Counted from the first letter of the stretch, positions 1 through 11,924 are shown. The stretch is 64,000 nucleotides of DNA from Diphasiastrum complanatum (GCA_029204225.1 MU832119.1:22189-86188), one strand, 5' to 3'. Made by a program: numbers and translations. Notes: generated by a model not told the origin, from the letters alone.

Positions 1-1100
1 TCTTCCACCATCCTTATAGCCTCGACATCAGATAATCCAGGGCAAGTCAGTTATGAGACTCATCAAGAGACAATCGTGGCATTGGGAAATAACAAGGGAA
101 AGCATATAGCAACTGATGACCAACCATTTTTAGGCCAACCCTCAAGTCATGATGTATTACCAACATTAACTGAGATTTTATTCTGACATATTGGTCTGCA
201 TCATGTTGGCAATGTTGCTCAAGATCCACAACAATGGGCACTACAAGAGCTCGAGTCATACAATAATAGACTACCACCTCACTATAGAAATGCCATAAAT
301 TTTAATACTCACATGAGTATTATGGATTGCATACAAAAGAATCAGGGGTTTAGGAGGGATCATAACAATTTTAAAAGTATAATCTTCATGCCTAACTTCA
401 GTGGGAACACGGACACTTTAGAGATGGGAGAATGGTAACACAAATTGGATAAATATTTTTAGCTATTTCTGAGAATTGACCAAGCAAATATTGCTTATGC
501 TTTGCTACACTTCGAGGGTCCAACTTATGTTTCGTGTAAGAAAGTCGAGGCTGATCCGCATGTTCAACCAACGATCTATAATTAATTGCAATTCAAGCAA
601 TTATGTACTAAGGATTTCTTCAATCCATTTCAGGAGAAAATGTTTTTATAACGTTGGTGCTCAGTTTAGTAAACGAGCTCAATCCAAGATTATAATCATG
701 AATTTTGGCAATTGACATTTAAGGTCAAACTGGATGAAAGTGCACACTTACATCGTTGTGTCCATGGGTTACAACCACAAATTGGAGCTGATGTGGAAGC
801 AACCAAAGGTACAACTTTAGAGTCATCTTTGCAATTAGCGTTGGTCCATGAACAAAAATACCCTTCAACAGCTAACAATTTCAGAAACACGGGATTACTA
901 CAATCAACACATCTTATAACATATTTAGGATCCGAAGTCTCAATCTGATGAACAAAAAAATCCCTTCGCTAAATGGCATTTGATGAATCCGAATATGAAA
1001 GGCACAATGGAGTTTCAAAATGAAATCAAGATCTCTCATTACGAAGCGGTGCATAAGACAACAACATCAGATGCAAAGACAAAGAAGGATGCATAAAAAA
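1..1100 (+). mobile_element. Ty3/gypsy gag fossil
   Basis: Plus-strand reading gives a chain of gag-like segments: a proline/glutamine-rich N-terminal stretch, then 'MPNFSGNTD', 'HKLDKYF', 'ALLHFEGP', 'KKVEADPHVQPT', and 'SAHLHRCVHGLQPQIGADVE' near 730-800. This is the order seen in Retrotrans_gag-type capsid regions of plant Ty3/gypsy elements. The gag protein would normally form the intracellular particle. The copy is broken with several breaks and looks old. No protease, RT or integrase follows. Confidence 0.6.
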
Positions 1101-1487
1101 TTGGGTAGCCTACCCGATCGAGGTAGATATTGAGGAAGAAGACTATCGAATGTCTGTTGCTTGGATCCTGTCAACCCATACAGAACTAATGCAACTTGAG
1201 GCAATCATGTGTTTTGTCCATCTCTTCTTCAGTGGTCTTATCAAACCTATGGGATCAGTTTGTAGATTCAAAGGTTTTTCTAAAAAAATTCCATTGTAAT
1301 CTTGTTCTACAACAATAAGCTGGAAGCCAGTAAAATTTGATGAACAAAAGATGGCCATTTATGAGAATAATACATGGAGAGAGTCTCTTATTCAAGGTGG
1401 CCAAATATTTTTTGACTTCCGCCAAAGGATTCACAACATGGCACTCAACAAAAGACTACATGGTCTTCATTTTTTAGGGCAAAAATG

Positions 1488-1560
1488 CTTAAAGTAGGGG
1501 GAGTGTCATGTGCTGCATGTAATTAGCTTACTAATGAATTTCCAAATATAGCCATGGAGC
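1488..1560 (+). other. Possible polypurine tract and LTR start
   Basis: A purine-rich run (AAAGTAGGGGGAG) is followed directly by TGTCATGTGC. This is the usual arrangement of a polypurine tract and the 5' end of a 3' LTR. It lies downstream of the gypsy gag fossil and could be its end. No matching second LTR was found in the window, so the call is weak. Confidence 0.25.
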
Positions 1561-1795
1561 TATATTTGGCTAGAAGTAGTCATTAGGATTATCATTGGAG
1601 GAGAATTATCATACGTAATGATTCGCAAACTAATGTAACTGGACCGAAGCCTTAGCCATGGTGGATTGTCTGCGGTCGATATCACATCTACTGAATGATC
1701 GCCAAATAGAAGGTTTGTCGTAAACACCTTCTTCGATGAAGACAATATTCCGCTAAAGAGACGAGTTGAACAAACGAAGATATTAAACGATGTCT

Positions 1796-1926
1796 TATCT
1801 CTTTTTATGATGAGCCTAGAGGCTATATCCCATGAACCAGTACAAGGAATCTACTCACGACCATTGTATCTCTTTTTATGATGAGCTTAGAGGCTATATC
1901 CCATGAACCACTACAAGGAATCTACA
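1796..1926 (+). repeat. Tandem duplication, period 71 bp
   Basis: A roughly 60-bp segment beginning TATCTCTTTTTATGATGAG occurs at 1796 and again at 1867, with only two or three differences. The second copy contains the ATG that opens the following unidentified reading frame, so that start codon is itself duplicated. Confidence 0.85.
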
Positions 1927-2315
1927 GTGAAAAGGAAATAGAAGATCTTCAGGTGTTTACCCTGGAGGAAGGTTGTGAGTACGAGGACGGAGATTTCTTC
2001 CGATACGTTAATCCACATCGTTTCAAGCTTGTCCCAAAATCCCAAAGGGCCAAATCCATGACGGCCTCTAGTGAACAAAGATCCCACAGAAATAGTAGAA
2101 TCTCTCAAGACAATGCTATAGTAGGCCCAATGGATACAATATATGGAGGATCCACAACTAGTGTCCCGATAATCGTGAATGATCTCTTACGAGAATGCGT
2201 TGACTGGGACCTAGCCAAAGACAAAGCCTTATACAAGCTAGAAGTATCACTTTGGGACAATAGCATCAAGATGGTGAAGGACTCAACCCTCGAGAACATC
2301 GATCGAACTCACTGA
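1878..2315 (+). CDS. Unidentified 145-aa reading frame
   Basis: An open frame of 145 codons. I do not recognise the protein. It is acidic near the N-terminus (EKEIEDLQVF, EEGCEYEDGDFF) and has a serine/arginine-rich middle followed by 'VPIIVNDLLRECVDWDLAKD'. It has no signal peptide or membrane segment. The same frame is open upstream of the ATG for part of the preceding 130 bases, so this may be the inside of a longer decayed protein rather than a complete gene. Its position between a gypsy gag fossil and more decayed coding sequence suggests it could be part of the same old element. Confidence 0.3.
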   Translation: MMSLEAISHEPLQGIYSEKEIEDLQVFTLEEGCEYEDGDFFRYVNPHRFKLVPKSQRAKSMTASSEQRSHRNSRISQDNAIVGPMDTIYGGSTTSVPIIVNDLLRECVDWDLAKDKALYKLEVSLWDNSIKMVKDSTLENIDRTH

Positions 2316-2384
2316 GGCGTGCTTAGGAAAAGGAGCGCATCACTTTGGATCCCCGATCTGGAGGCTCTACAAACGAAAAAGCAC

Positions 2385-2831
2385 CCACCACCATGGAACA
2401 ATTGAGTCCTAAGGCATCAAAGAGCATCAAGAAGCTTGACAAGGTCTTGAAAAAGATGGAGATTAATGATGACAAGCCAACCTTGAGATCGAAGGCCTCT
2501 TTGCAAGCTAAAACCATTGAGTGAAAGGCCAAGAGTGACAAATGAGAAATAAAAAATGAGATAATGACCTCCCACCAAATGCACAAAAAAAATCTGGCAA
2601 GATGCCATCAAAGAGCTCAAGCCTATGCATGACGACGTACCACAATACTTCAAGGATTATGAAATGGATGAAGTGGTAGTGGTCATGCCCAGAGCCAAGA
2701 GAGAACCGATAGAAGAAACCTCCCAAGGGGCCAACATTTACGAAGATTCTGTCTGTATTGATCTAGTGAAAGAGGGAGAATTAGTGTTTGTAGGAGAAGA
2801 TGTAGAAGGAGATGAACTACGTGATCTATAG
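2385..2831 (+). pseudogene. Decayed coding-like tract, unidentified
   Basis: Two adjacent frames look protein-like: a lysine-rich helix-forming stretch (SIKKLDKVLKKMEIND, from about 2395) and a 68-codon acidic tail at 2625-2831 (DDVPQYFKDYEMDEVVVVMP through VGEDVEGDELRDL). They lie in different frames, so the tract is broken. It may continue the 1878-2315 reading frame. I cannot name the family. Confidence 0.3.
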
Positions 2832-4287
2832 GCCCTTCTTTGCAAATACATGATTGTCTTGCATGGAATTATGTGTGAAGATTTTCAATCATTAAGATAA
2901 AAAATCATCTATTGATCTTTGGGTTGAAAGATATCACAATTTACACCATCATTTACAATGTAGAAAATCAACATCTACTTAATGAAAGAGATGCAAACTC
3001 AATAAGATATTGATCGGACATCAAACCTAAGATAATATGAAGTTGTTGTCCATACAAAAACTGTAAGCTACTGTCTTTCACACATGTGGATCTGAATATA
3101 GTAAAATATGAGCATTTTACACACAAGATTACAAGATAGTTGTCATGCTATACCAGCCTAGATTTGCTAGATTTAAGTAATATTTATGTCATTCCCCAAG
3201 GAGATAGCACTTAAAAGTTGTTTAATGAGTACAGTCCTGACTTATTTCGAATGAAATGGAGTCGAGAGTTAATCTGGTTGTCAACAAACATTTTATAAGT
3301 AACCAGTATCACTTTTGGGTATAGGTGTGTGTGATAATGAATTCCAAACAACAATCCTCCTCTATCAAACCGAACGAAAAGCGTTCTACAGATGAAATGT
3401 TATAAGAGTAGATCAAATGAATTACACTCTTACTGATTGAGTTGTCAGCATGGATCTGTGTTATGTTCGATGTAGACGTGTATGAACAGACAAATAGTTA
3501 ATCCTATTCATGAACTGATGTGTTCTAGATAAAAGTCCTCAACAACTAAAGTCCAGTCACGGTTAAAGAACTCAAATAGTTCACGAATATGTTAGAAACA
3601 ATTATCTTCATTACTAACACAAATACAGATCAATAACTCAATTCCTCAGGTAGGGACTAACATTTCACATGCATACATACATCTTTATCAGTGACTGTGG
3701 AAAACTACACCAAGGGATACTTTACTCGGGTGCCAACAAACACAAAGTATTTGCACAGACCGGTAAGTTCTTTTACAGACAATTTTTTAGATCAACTTTA
3801 CTTAAACACAGCAAATGACAGTTGTGAATTATTGTACGGTCTGACCAAAGAATGATTTAAGTAATGCATACGAGATTCCTATTAGATTCGAAATCACTCA
3901 CACCCAACAGTGCGAATCTCACAATACATGAAATCTCTCTTTCTCTCGGCGGTGTGAGAATGAAGCGTATCATCATTTATCTTACCTATGGAGCGGGCAA
4001 ACACACCTCTTGAAATTCCTGGTGCGTTGTTCCATCTACTAACTCTAGTTAATAAATAGGTTACAAGATTGAAGGTAACTCTCACCAAGAGTTTAATTTA
4101 CTCTAGTTTAAAGTGATGATACGAATCTTATCGCTTTGTGTTCCAGACATCGTTTCAGTTCTGGAGGTCTTGTCCTTTAATAGAAGTCAAGTCCCTAGCA
4201 TTTATATCCCAAAATATGATATAGGCCTCTTCATAATATATATTTGTCCAGCACATGTCTTCATTTCCAACTATAAATTGCCCTATT
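2832..4287. other. No gene recognised
   Basis: AT-rich DNA with short frames on both strands and no recognisable domain. One palindromic CACATGTG occurs near 3077, the same core seen in several LTRs here, so part of this may be decayed LTR sequence. I see no RNA gene. Confidence 0.6.
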
Positions 4288-4704
4288 TGAGAAAATATTC
4301 ATTACTTAGCATATACGTGGTATAAGAATAGTACACCAATGGATAGATCAACCCAAGATAACTCGTGTATAAGCATGAAATGAGATGAGAGAGAGAATAG
4401 TCCTTTCTCCCACGAGTTTGCATCCTTTTATAGCAGGTCCATGCATTATTAATGAGCTTGGTTTCCCTCCATAACAAAAATCCTACTATTAATGTGGACT
4501 AGATTCAATGTCTCCAACATTCAAATTTGAATCTATTAAACTCGACCTCCTACTATTTCCCTCACTTTCTAAAAGTGATAATTTAAATGCTTTTAGACTA
4601 ATACAACTTTGGAAAGTCAAACTCTAAGTCTAATATAAAAGTGGTCTCAATTGCCAAATAAACAAATATGTTCAAAATAGCAAACTAGTTGACAAATTCT
4701 CACA
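4288..4704 (-). repeat. 3' LTR of copia element B
   Basis: About 417 bp. On the minus strand it starts TGTGAGAATTTG right after the purine tract at the end of pol and ends near TATTTTCTCA, giving imperfect terminal inverted repeats. The first 85 bp recur at 7994-8080 as the 5' LTR remnant. A TATA box (CTATAAAAGG) lies near 4434. The left edge is inferred from the terminal repeat and is less certain than the right. Confidence 0.6.
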
Positions 4705-5562
4705 CTCCCTCTTCAACTAGTTTTAGCAAAGACTTTGAGAATACTCCAAATGAAGTCCTATGATTTCCCAATGCTTTGGTGAAGATATCAGCTATGCATT
4801 CCTTTGAAGGCACATGCTGAAGCTCCACCTCCTTTGCCATGACTTGCTCCCTCACAAAGTGATATACCACCTCAATATGCTTGCTCCTAGCATGAAATAA
4901 AGGATTGCTTGCCAACTTTTGGGCTGATAGGTTGTCACAAAAGATGATTGGGCTCTCTAAAAAATCTAGCAAGTGAAGATTCTTGATCATCCTCTTGATC
5001 CGTACCATCTATTTTGTGCAATGAGTAGGTGCTTTGTACTCGGCCTCACTAGATGACAATGAAATAGTGGCTTGTTTTCTCGACATCCATGATATAGCTC
5101 CATTGCCTACGAAAATAGAATAAGAACTTACGGATTTCCTATCCATTTGATCTCAAAACTCTTTTTCCTAGCTTCTAGTGCTCCTCACTAGGATCTTGCA
5201 TAAATTGGCTTAATCTACCAACACAATAGCTTAGAACTGGTCTTGTGATGGTTAGATATATAAGCGAACCAACTAGCTTCCTATAAAGAGTAATGTCCTT
5301 GAAGGATCTTTCATTACCTCTTATAGTTAGCTTTACATTTGACTCCATAGGTGTATCACAAGACTTTGCATCTACCATATGAAATCCCTTAACCTAGAAT
5401 TAGTATATTTCTCTTGACAAATGAAAGTAGATTGAGAAGATCTAATCACTTCTATTCCTAAAATGTAATGCAAATGACCAAGATCATGCACTTCAAACTC
5501 CTTGTTGAGAGCACTCTTGATATCATCAACATCTTGAATGTTTTCACCACTCAAGATGATAT

Positions 5563-6551
5563 TGTTGGATTTATTCCCTCTAGCTCTCCTAAATCCCATT
5601 TTAATCTGCCTCCATTCATGCTGCATATTTACTAATGTTGTCACGCAGTCTGCATATTTACATGCAAATTCGCACAGACGAAGAAAAGGCGAAAGAATCG
5701 CGACATTGTGTTTCTACATAGTTTAACGTTCACTTCAGCACTTGCTGACATCGCACCCTTTTCACGCTCACCCCATGCAGTTGCGCTAATGGATTGGACA
5801 ACGATTGCAGCCACCCACGATCTCCTACAAACATCACATCCACTCTGTACTTTCACATCTGCACACCTGTAATATTATGTAACATATATATACTGGACAC
5901 CATTCGTGTAAAAGATGATGAAGAGAGCAGAAGAAGATGACATAAACGAAGTAGATGCCCTGAGCATTGATTCTTCATTTTGTCAAAATTAAGGTTTAAT
6001 TCCTTTATACAGATTGAAATAAGCTATGTAGGGCACACGGTTTCATCCGCTACTGTATTTTGCTCTACCGCATTATTGACATGTATACATGATATACTTG
6101 ATCTGATACAGTTCATTGTTCTGCGTTCAGATCTATATTAATATTGCTATGCTCATCTTTCATTTTGTCTGATCTTTCTAGTTGTTCTTACTGGTAATAG
6201 ACGATTAACATTTAGTTTTGTCTTTTCGCGAATCATTCGCAACTAATTATCAGTCGAGCACAATCTAGCTCTTCACGAATCATTCGCAACATATAATTTG
6301 TCTTACTATTCGCGACAAATTATTCTTTTGGCGCTTCATCTATTGATGTTTGGCTACATAATCTAGAATGACCATGATTTTATCACTAAAGTTCTGTCAT
6401 CTTGATAGGTGTAGTCATGCTTACGGAGAGACATATAGTTCATTCCGTTGCGCACGAACATTTTCTGTTCGAGTTCGTTTCTCGTTCGCTTATTGTTCGA
6501 GTTCGTTTCTCATTCGTGTTCATCATTTATTCTTCCCCTCTCTCTCCAACA
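5563..6551 (+). repeat. 5' LTR of copia element A1
   Basis: 989 bp with perfect 7-bp terminal inverted repeats (TGTTGGA ... TCCAACA). The right edge abuts the primer-binding site. Inside, around 6225-6320, a CG-rich palindromic word (TTCGCGAAT / ATTCGCAAC / TTCGCGACA) recurs at least three times in otherwise AT-rich DNA. The same LTR family bounds A2 (38879-40014) and A3 (35261-36289). Confidence 0.85.
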
Positions 6552-6563
6552 TGGTATCAGAGC
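6552..6563 (+). other. Primer-binding site (initiator-Met tRNA)
   Basis: TGGTATCAGAGC directly after the LTR end CA. It matches the 3' end complement of plant initiator methionine tRNA, the usual copia primer. Confidence 0.9.
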
Positions 6564-8085
6564 CATTTTCATAGCTTGATAAGCTTCCACAGTACAAGAC
6601 TCTACTAGCTGATAGAGTAATTGTTTTCTTGTTCGGTAAATATCAGATTTTCATACTTAAGTCACTGATAGTTTCTCCTATCACTTAGACTAATTCTTCC
6701 ACATGGATTCCCAAGGGAAATCCAGTCCCATCATGGACAAGCTTGATGGAGCCAATTACCATATGTGGAAATTTAAGATGAAAACTGTACTAATGGCAAA
6801 AGAGTTGTACGACATTGTTACAGGTGCAGAAGGGAAACCCGAAGCAGACGACGCGACAATCGCCAAATGGAAGCTGAAGGATGGAAAAGCTTTCGCGCTA
6901 ATCATCCTCAACATCACAGATACACAGGTCGGCCATGTATCCAAGGCTGAGACATCGAAAGAAGTCTGGGACATCTTGAGTACACTATACGAAGTGCGAG
7001 ATATAGCTTCCAAGCTACATCTCAGGAAGAAATTCTACTCCCTCAAGATGACGAATGGTGATTCTCTGTAGAATTACATTAATCAATTCAAGAACCTGCT
7101 AAGACAAATGGCCGTTGTCGGATCTGTCATAGATGATTAAGACGTAGTGATGCAACTACTTACAAGCTTGCCAAGTTCTTACGACAGCTGGGTGATGATC
7201 ATCACGACTCATCCAGAATTGACTCTTTCGAGAGTCATTACTATGTTGTTGTAGGAAGACACGCTAAGGAACGAAGCCTCGAGTTCCTCAGCTGATTCTC
7301 ACGCCTTGTACACCAACAAGAGCACGACAAAGCAGAAAAAGAAGAAAGGCCCAAAGCAATCAAAGCCAGACCAAAAACCAGCTCAGCACAAGGAAAAGTC
7401 GAATGCGCAGACAAAGAAGAAGCCGTTCTGCAAATACTGCAAACGAAACAACCACGAAATACAAGACTGCCGCATACTTCAAGCGAAGAACAACAGCAAA
7501 GGGCAGTCGAATCAAGTGGTGAATGCAGCTGCAGAAGCTCCACAGTCTATTCAAGAAACAGATCATAATGCCTCCATGACCAACCATCAAGGAGCATCTG
7601 GCGACAGTTCTTGGTTCCTGGATTCCAGAGCCACTCAACACATGACTAGCCTCATTGGCTATTTCGAGTCCTATACACCTCACAGTACTAAGAAATTCGT
7701 TCACCTTGGCGACAATAGCACACAAGCTATTAAAGGTGAAGGCACTGTAAGATTATGCTTTGCAAATGATCAGTCTAAGCTACTCTCAAAAGTCCTGTAT
7801 GTACCAAAGTTATCTATGAATCTGCTCTCTGTAAGCAGAATCACAGATCTAGCTTTAAAGTTGAGATGCCCCATCCTCTTATGCCAAATGTCTTGCATGG
7901 ATATTTGCTCACTTGCCACACATCCAGCTTGGTTAGCAATAATACAAGCATCTAGTTTGATTAACTTCCCTTGACTTTTACCTTTTGTAATCAAAACTCT
8001 AAGTCTAATATAAAAATTGGTCTCAATTGCCAAATACACAAACATGTCCAAAATAGCAAACTAGTTGACAAATTCTCACACTACA

Positions 8086-8960
8086 CTGAGCTGAGGGCAT
8101 ATCGCCAAATGTTGTGGTTGACTCCCCACACCCTCCACCCCTCTCAAACTCATGCCCTTTTCAAATATGATATTTTCGCATTTTTCCTCCCTAGTACTCC
8201 ATTTCATATTGAGGAGGTGTATGATACTGATGGAAGATCAATGTCCTATAGTTCATCGAACAACTTATTTGTTGATCTAAATTACTTGTTGAGATACATC
8301 GTCACATTCTATGATATAACCTTTGAAAAGGTGAATGGAAAAATAATCATAGTACTTAAGTTAGATGAGTCAAAAATTGTGAAAGGGCAGAAGATGAAAA
8401 GGGTTAGTATAACTCTCATGAATGGTGCACTATCACAAATAGTGGACCAAGAAGATTTCAAATTCAGTGTCCAGTCCAAAAATCATATATGGTGGTTGGT
8501 AGCATTTCAGGTAACTAGCTTCATTATTACATTAGATTCATAAACTAAGTTTGATTAGTTCTTTGGACAGGTGCCGAAGGAGGATCATGATATATTATCA
8601 TGGATATTCTCAAGGACATTCATCAAGGACCACATGGATGGATGATTTCTCAATGGTCCAAGAGTTGGAGACTTCAATGTTGAATGGCACTTAGCAGGTG
8701 ATTTGAAAACATTGAAATGCATGTATAATGTCTCTCATGGTGTTACACCTAAACACCCTTGTTTGTGCTGCATAAAAATGACAAAATATGCTACTAGGAA
8801 TACATGAATTATTAGAGAATATGCAGATCCAAATTGGAAGCCTGTGCTGCCTATTCCCTTGAAAAATGTGCATGTTTTCACTCTTCATGTAGAAGTTAGA
8901 TTAATAGAAAAGATCATTTATCTTCATATAATTTTTGCTTGAAATGTAAGCCAACATCAT
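8086..8960 (+). pseudogene. Unidentified spliced gene, possibly transposon-derived
   Basis: A plus-strand frame runs to a clean GT-AG intron of 60 bp (8511-8570) placed between codons, and continues in frame beyond it. Exon 1 contains 'LDESKIVKGQKMKRVSITLM' and 'SVQSKNHIWWLVAFQ'. Exon 2 contains 'VPKEDHDILSWIF', 'VEWHLAGDLKTLKCMY', 'PKHPCLCC' and 'FTLHVEVRLIEKI'. The order G-D-L-K, then paired cysteines, then T-L-H...R-L resembles large uncharacterised transposon-linked proteins that I recall from other eukaryotes, but I cannot name the family. Exon 2 has at least two in-frame stops, so this copy is dead. A GTAAG sequence near 8945 could be the next donor. Element B abuts its 5' side. Confidence 0.45.
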
Positions 8961-9490
8961 CCGCAAAGGAAATTCATACAATATCCTAAAAGATTATTGA
9001 TCATTGATAATTCTATATCATCAAAGTCTATCTGGGTTGGAAGCTGGAAAAGTCTTAATTATTTAGGAGCAATTTGTCTCTACAAATTATTGAATATAAG
9101 AAATTTCAGAGAGAATATTCTAGATTCCCTACTTCGGCGCGGCGGCTACACCGCCTTCTCTTTGCAAAGATTTCGAAACGATTGATCGTCCAAACAAACA
9201 GATATCAGTAATGTGATAGGTATGAAGCCTCAAAGCTCTGAATGGCAATACTAGACATTGTCTGGTGTGATTTGTGGTACCCCAAACAAACAAATGAGAG
9301 ATTTCTTGGCACAACTCTCTAACAAATGACACTTTTCACAAAGACTAAAAAAAATATTGTAAAACTTTTCTCACTCAACAGATTTTCAATCTGTCTGATG
9401 CTGCCCTGGCCTTTCCGATGCCTCCAGACTGTGTCTTCATTCCCCAATAATAACTGTGAGCTCCAAAACCTGCAAAATACACCAAGAAAG
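8961..9490. other. No gene recognised
   Basis: Short frames only, none with a recognisable domain. The junction to the LINE is not sharply defined. Confidence 0.5.
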
Positions 9491-9499
9491 ATTTCTTCC

Positions 9500-11420
9500 A
9501 GCCGTTTTGTCTCTCCAAGATTTATACATGTCATCATTGACTACTTCATGGGGTCACCATCCTTTGTACCCATAGTCTCTGACTTCCACGTTTCCCCTAC
9601 CACCCTTTCTGATCACTCATTTCTCTCCTTCGATATTGGCCACCTTCCACCCACTCATTCTTCTACACTGCCCATGCTTACTCGAGCACTCACGTACACA
9701 TTTGATCCCATTGTCCAGGCAGTCCCTGGCTTCACTTTTACACTCCTTTCCTCATGACAGTCCAGTCGACACCCAGGCTGCATTTCTCACTACCTCTCTC
9801 CACACAGCTGCATCACTAACCCTCCCTACAAAACCCCATCCCAAAAAGACTCTACGAACACCTCGACCGTTGCATCCCCCATGGTACGATACCGAGTGCC
9901 GCTCTCTTCATCAGACAGTAACCTATTCACGTAACCATGCTCCACATCTGCTTCGATCTTCCCGACGCTCCTACCAGCGTGTTCTCTGCCGTAAGAAACG
10001 TTCCTATGATGATTCTGAAGGGAAATGTCTTATTGACCTTCTGTTCAGTTCTTCTTCGGGCGCTTTTTGGCGTGAGTTCATTCCTTGATCTCCACCACCC
10101 CTCCTGGAGGACCTCCGCATTTGGACTGATTATGCTGCTAGCCTGTATACCGTCCCTACCGACTCACCTATCTCCATATCTCCACAACCATCTGAGTTCT
10201 CCTTCTTCAGATCTGACATGGTACTTCCAGCCATTAAGAAGATGAAGTCTCACAAGGCCAGAGATATTGAAGACCTTGAGTCTAAACTCCCCATGCCTCT
10301 GACTTACTCGCTCCCACCACAGCCACCCGTCTTAATTCCGCAGTTGTTTCTGGTTTCCCATCATCTTGGTGCACTATCATCATCCACCCCATCCATAAGA
10401 ATGGTGACCCCATGATTCCGAGTAACTACCGCACCATCATGATTGGGCATGTCCTAGCAAAGCTATATGGTACTATACTTCAGTCTGTTGTGAGCTCAGA
10501 GGCGGAGACTAGGAGACTACATGCTATGGGTCAGGCAGGTTTTCGAGCCCATTACTCTACTGCAGATCACATCTTCACGTTGCGGGCCGTGATTGAGGAG
10601 GCTAAGCACAGGAGAGAGAGGGTTTACTGTTGTTTTGTGGACTTCAGGAAAGCCTTTGATTCTGTCCCTCGCTCATTGCTCATCCAAAGACTCCGAGACC
10701 TAGGCTTCTCCACTGACATCGTTCTTGTTGTGATGGCACTTTATGAGTGTGTCCTTGGATGTTTCCGGCATAGCAGTGGCATATCCGATCACATTTGGAG
10801 CACTATTGGGGTGAAGCAAGGTTGTTCCCTCTCACCAGTCCTCTTTGGCTTATATATTGATGAGTTGGAGAGAGTCATTACACACCGACTAGAGAGGGTC
10901 CACAGCGACAGTTGGATTGCTTACATGAGTTTTGCACCAGATGGGGCCTAGGGGTGAACATTGGGAAGACCAAGGTTATGGTCTTCAACACTTCTCGAGT
11001 ATTCATGCAGCGACAGGAGCTTACTTTGGGTGGACAGCTCCTAGAGGTGGTCCCTTCCTACACATACCTGGGGATCCTTTTCTCAGGTCCTACTTTTAGC
11101 ATGAGACAGGCTGCTACCACTCGACCAGGGAAGGGACATGCCTCCCTTGTTCAGCTAGAGCGATTCTGTTTCCGGAAGTCCATCCAGGATGCTCGTAGTA
11201 AGTGTCACCTTTTTGATACCATTGTCACCCCCACGGCTCTATATGCGGCAGAGGCATGGTGTACAGGTCTCCCCTCTTCACACTGGGCCAGTCTTTCACG
11301 ACTACAGACCACCATGCTAGCCTGGTTGATTCGAGCGAAGCCTTCTGTTCCACATGAGATTCTCCTTGCCGAGTTCGCAGTTCCACCTATACAGATCGAG
11401 GCAACTTTCCAGCTCTAGTC
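9500..11420 (+). mobile_element. LINE (non-LTR retrotransposon), broken
   Basis: Plus-strand frames follow LINE order. First comes the end of an APE-type endonuclease ('IIDYFMGSPSFVPIVSDFHV', 'LSDHSFLSFDI', 9520-9640), then a proline-rich linker. Reverse transcriptase spans about 10218-10951, with motif A 'CCFVDFRKAFDSVP' and motif B 'GVKQGCSLSPVLFGLYIDEL'. The C-terminal part ('GLGVNIGKTKVMVFNTS', 'YTYLGILFSG') runs to 11418. Between 'ELERVI' and 'GLGVNIGKTKVMVF' the catalytic Y/F-A-D-D block is missing, which indicates an internal deletion near 10900. Frames are shifted at several other points. No poly(A) tail is seen: the right end is cut by a minus-strand copia fragment. Confidence 0.8.
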
Positions 11421-11924
11421 TTAGCTATGAGTGCAAAGGTTTCCTCAAAATCAAAGCCTTCCTGCTACTCAAATTCTCTCGCAACCAACCGTGCTTTGTA
11501 CTTGTTGTAAAGAATTGCCAAAAATTGGCAAATCTAGCTTGATCAAAAACCATGTAGAATAGTGTAAATTGTGTACACAAGTGGGTCTCACACATGTGAG
11601 GCCATGATGCCACATGGAAAACCCATCCTAATGTAGGTTAGGTCAAGTCAAGAGAGTTTGTCATGTCTATTTGGTGGTCATCCCTACTTTATAGGACCTA
11701 CACCTAAGTTTAAGGTGAAAATTTGACCAACTAGCTACCTACCAAGCATAACTCTAGGATCTAGACTAGGGTTTCGTTTTAGGGCAAGAAGGGTGAGTTA
11801 ACTTCCTTATTACATGCTGGAAATCACCTAACTTCAAGAAGGAAGTCTTGTGAAGGACTTTCTCACTTTGTTGCAGAGCCTGTGACAAGCTGTATCCACT
11901 GATCAGGCATGCAGGACTATCGTA

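Larger units (their letters stand above)
5563..7856 (+). mobile_element. Ty1/copia element A1, nested in element B
   Basis: Starts with a 5' LTR (5563-6551), followed immediately by an initiator-Met tRNA primer-binding site and gag. Gag opens at 6703 (MDSQGKSSPIMDKLDGANYH) with the UBN2-type capsid fold. A CCHC zinc knuckle follows (CKYCKRNNHEIQDC, about 7429-7470), then the aspartic protease region ('SSWFLDS', 'YVPKLSMNLLSVSRI'). The visible sequence ends at 7856, where element B resumes on the other strand. Two related copies (A2, A3) lie at 30.96-40.01 kb. Broken, several breaks; younger than B, into which it inserted. Confidence 0.8.
4288..8080 (-). mobile_element. Ty1/copia element B, host of a nested insertion
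   Basis: On the minus strand the right edge reads TGTGAGAATTTGTC (from 8080), the start of a 5' LTR remnant reaching about 7994. The GAG-pre-integrase motif follows (WHKRMGHLNFKA, 7857-7990). After the inserted element A1, reverse transcriptase and RNase H resume (5562-4705), including 'FVREQVMAKEVELQHVPS' and 'ADIFTKAL'. A purine tract then precedes the 3' LTR (4704 down to about 4288), which starts with the same TGTGAGAATTTGTC and carries a CTATAAAAGG TATA box near 4434. The element is broken in several places. The RT frame is cut exactly where the A1 LTR begins. Confidence 0.75.
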
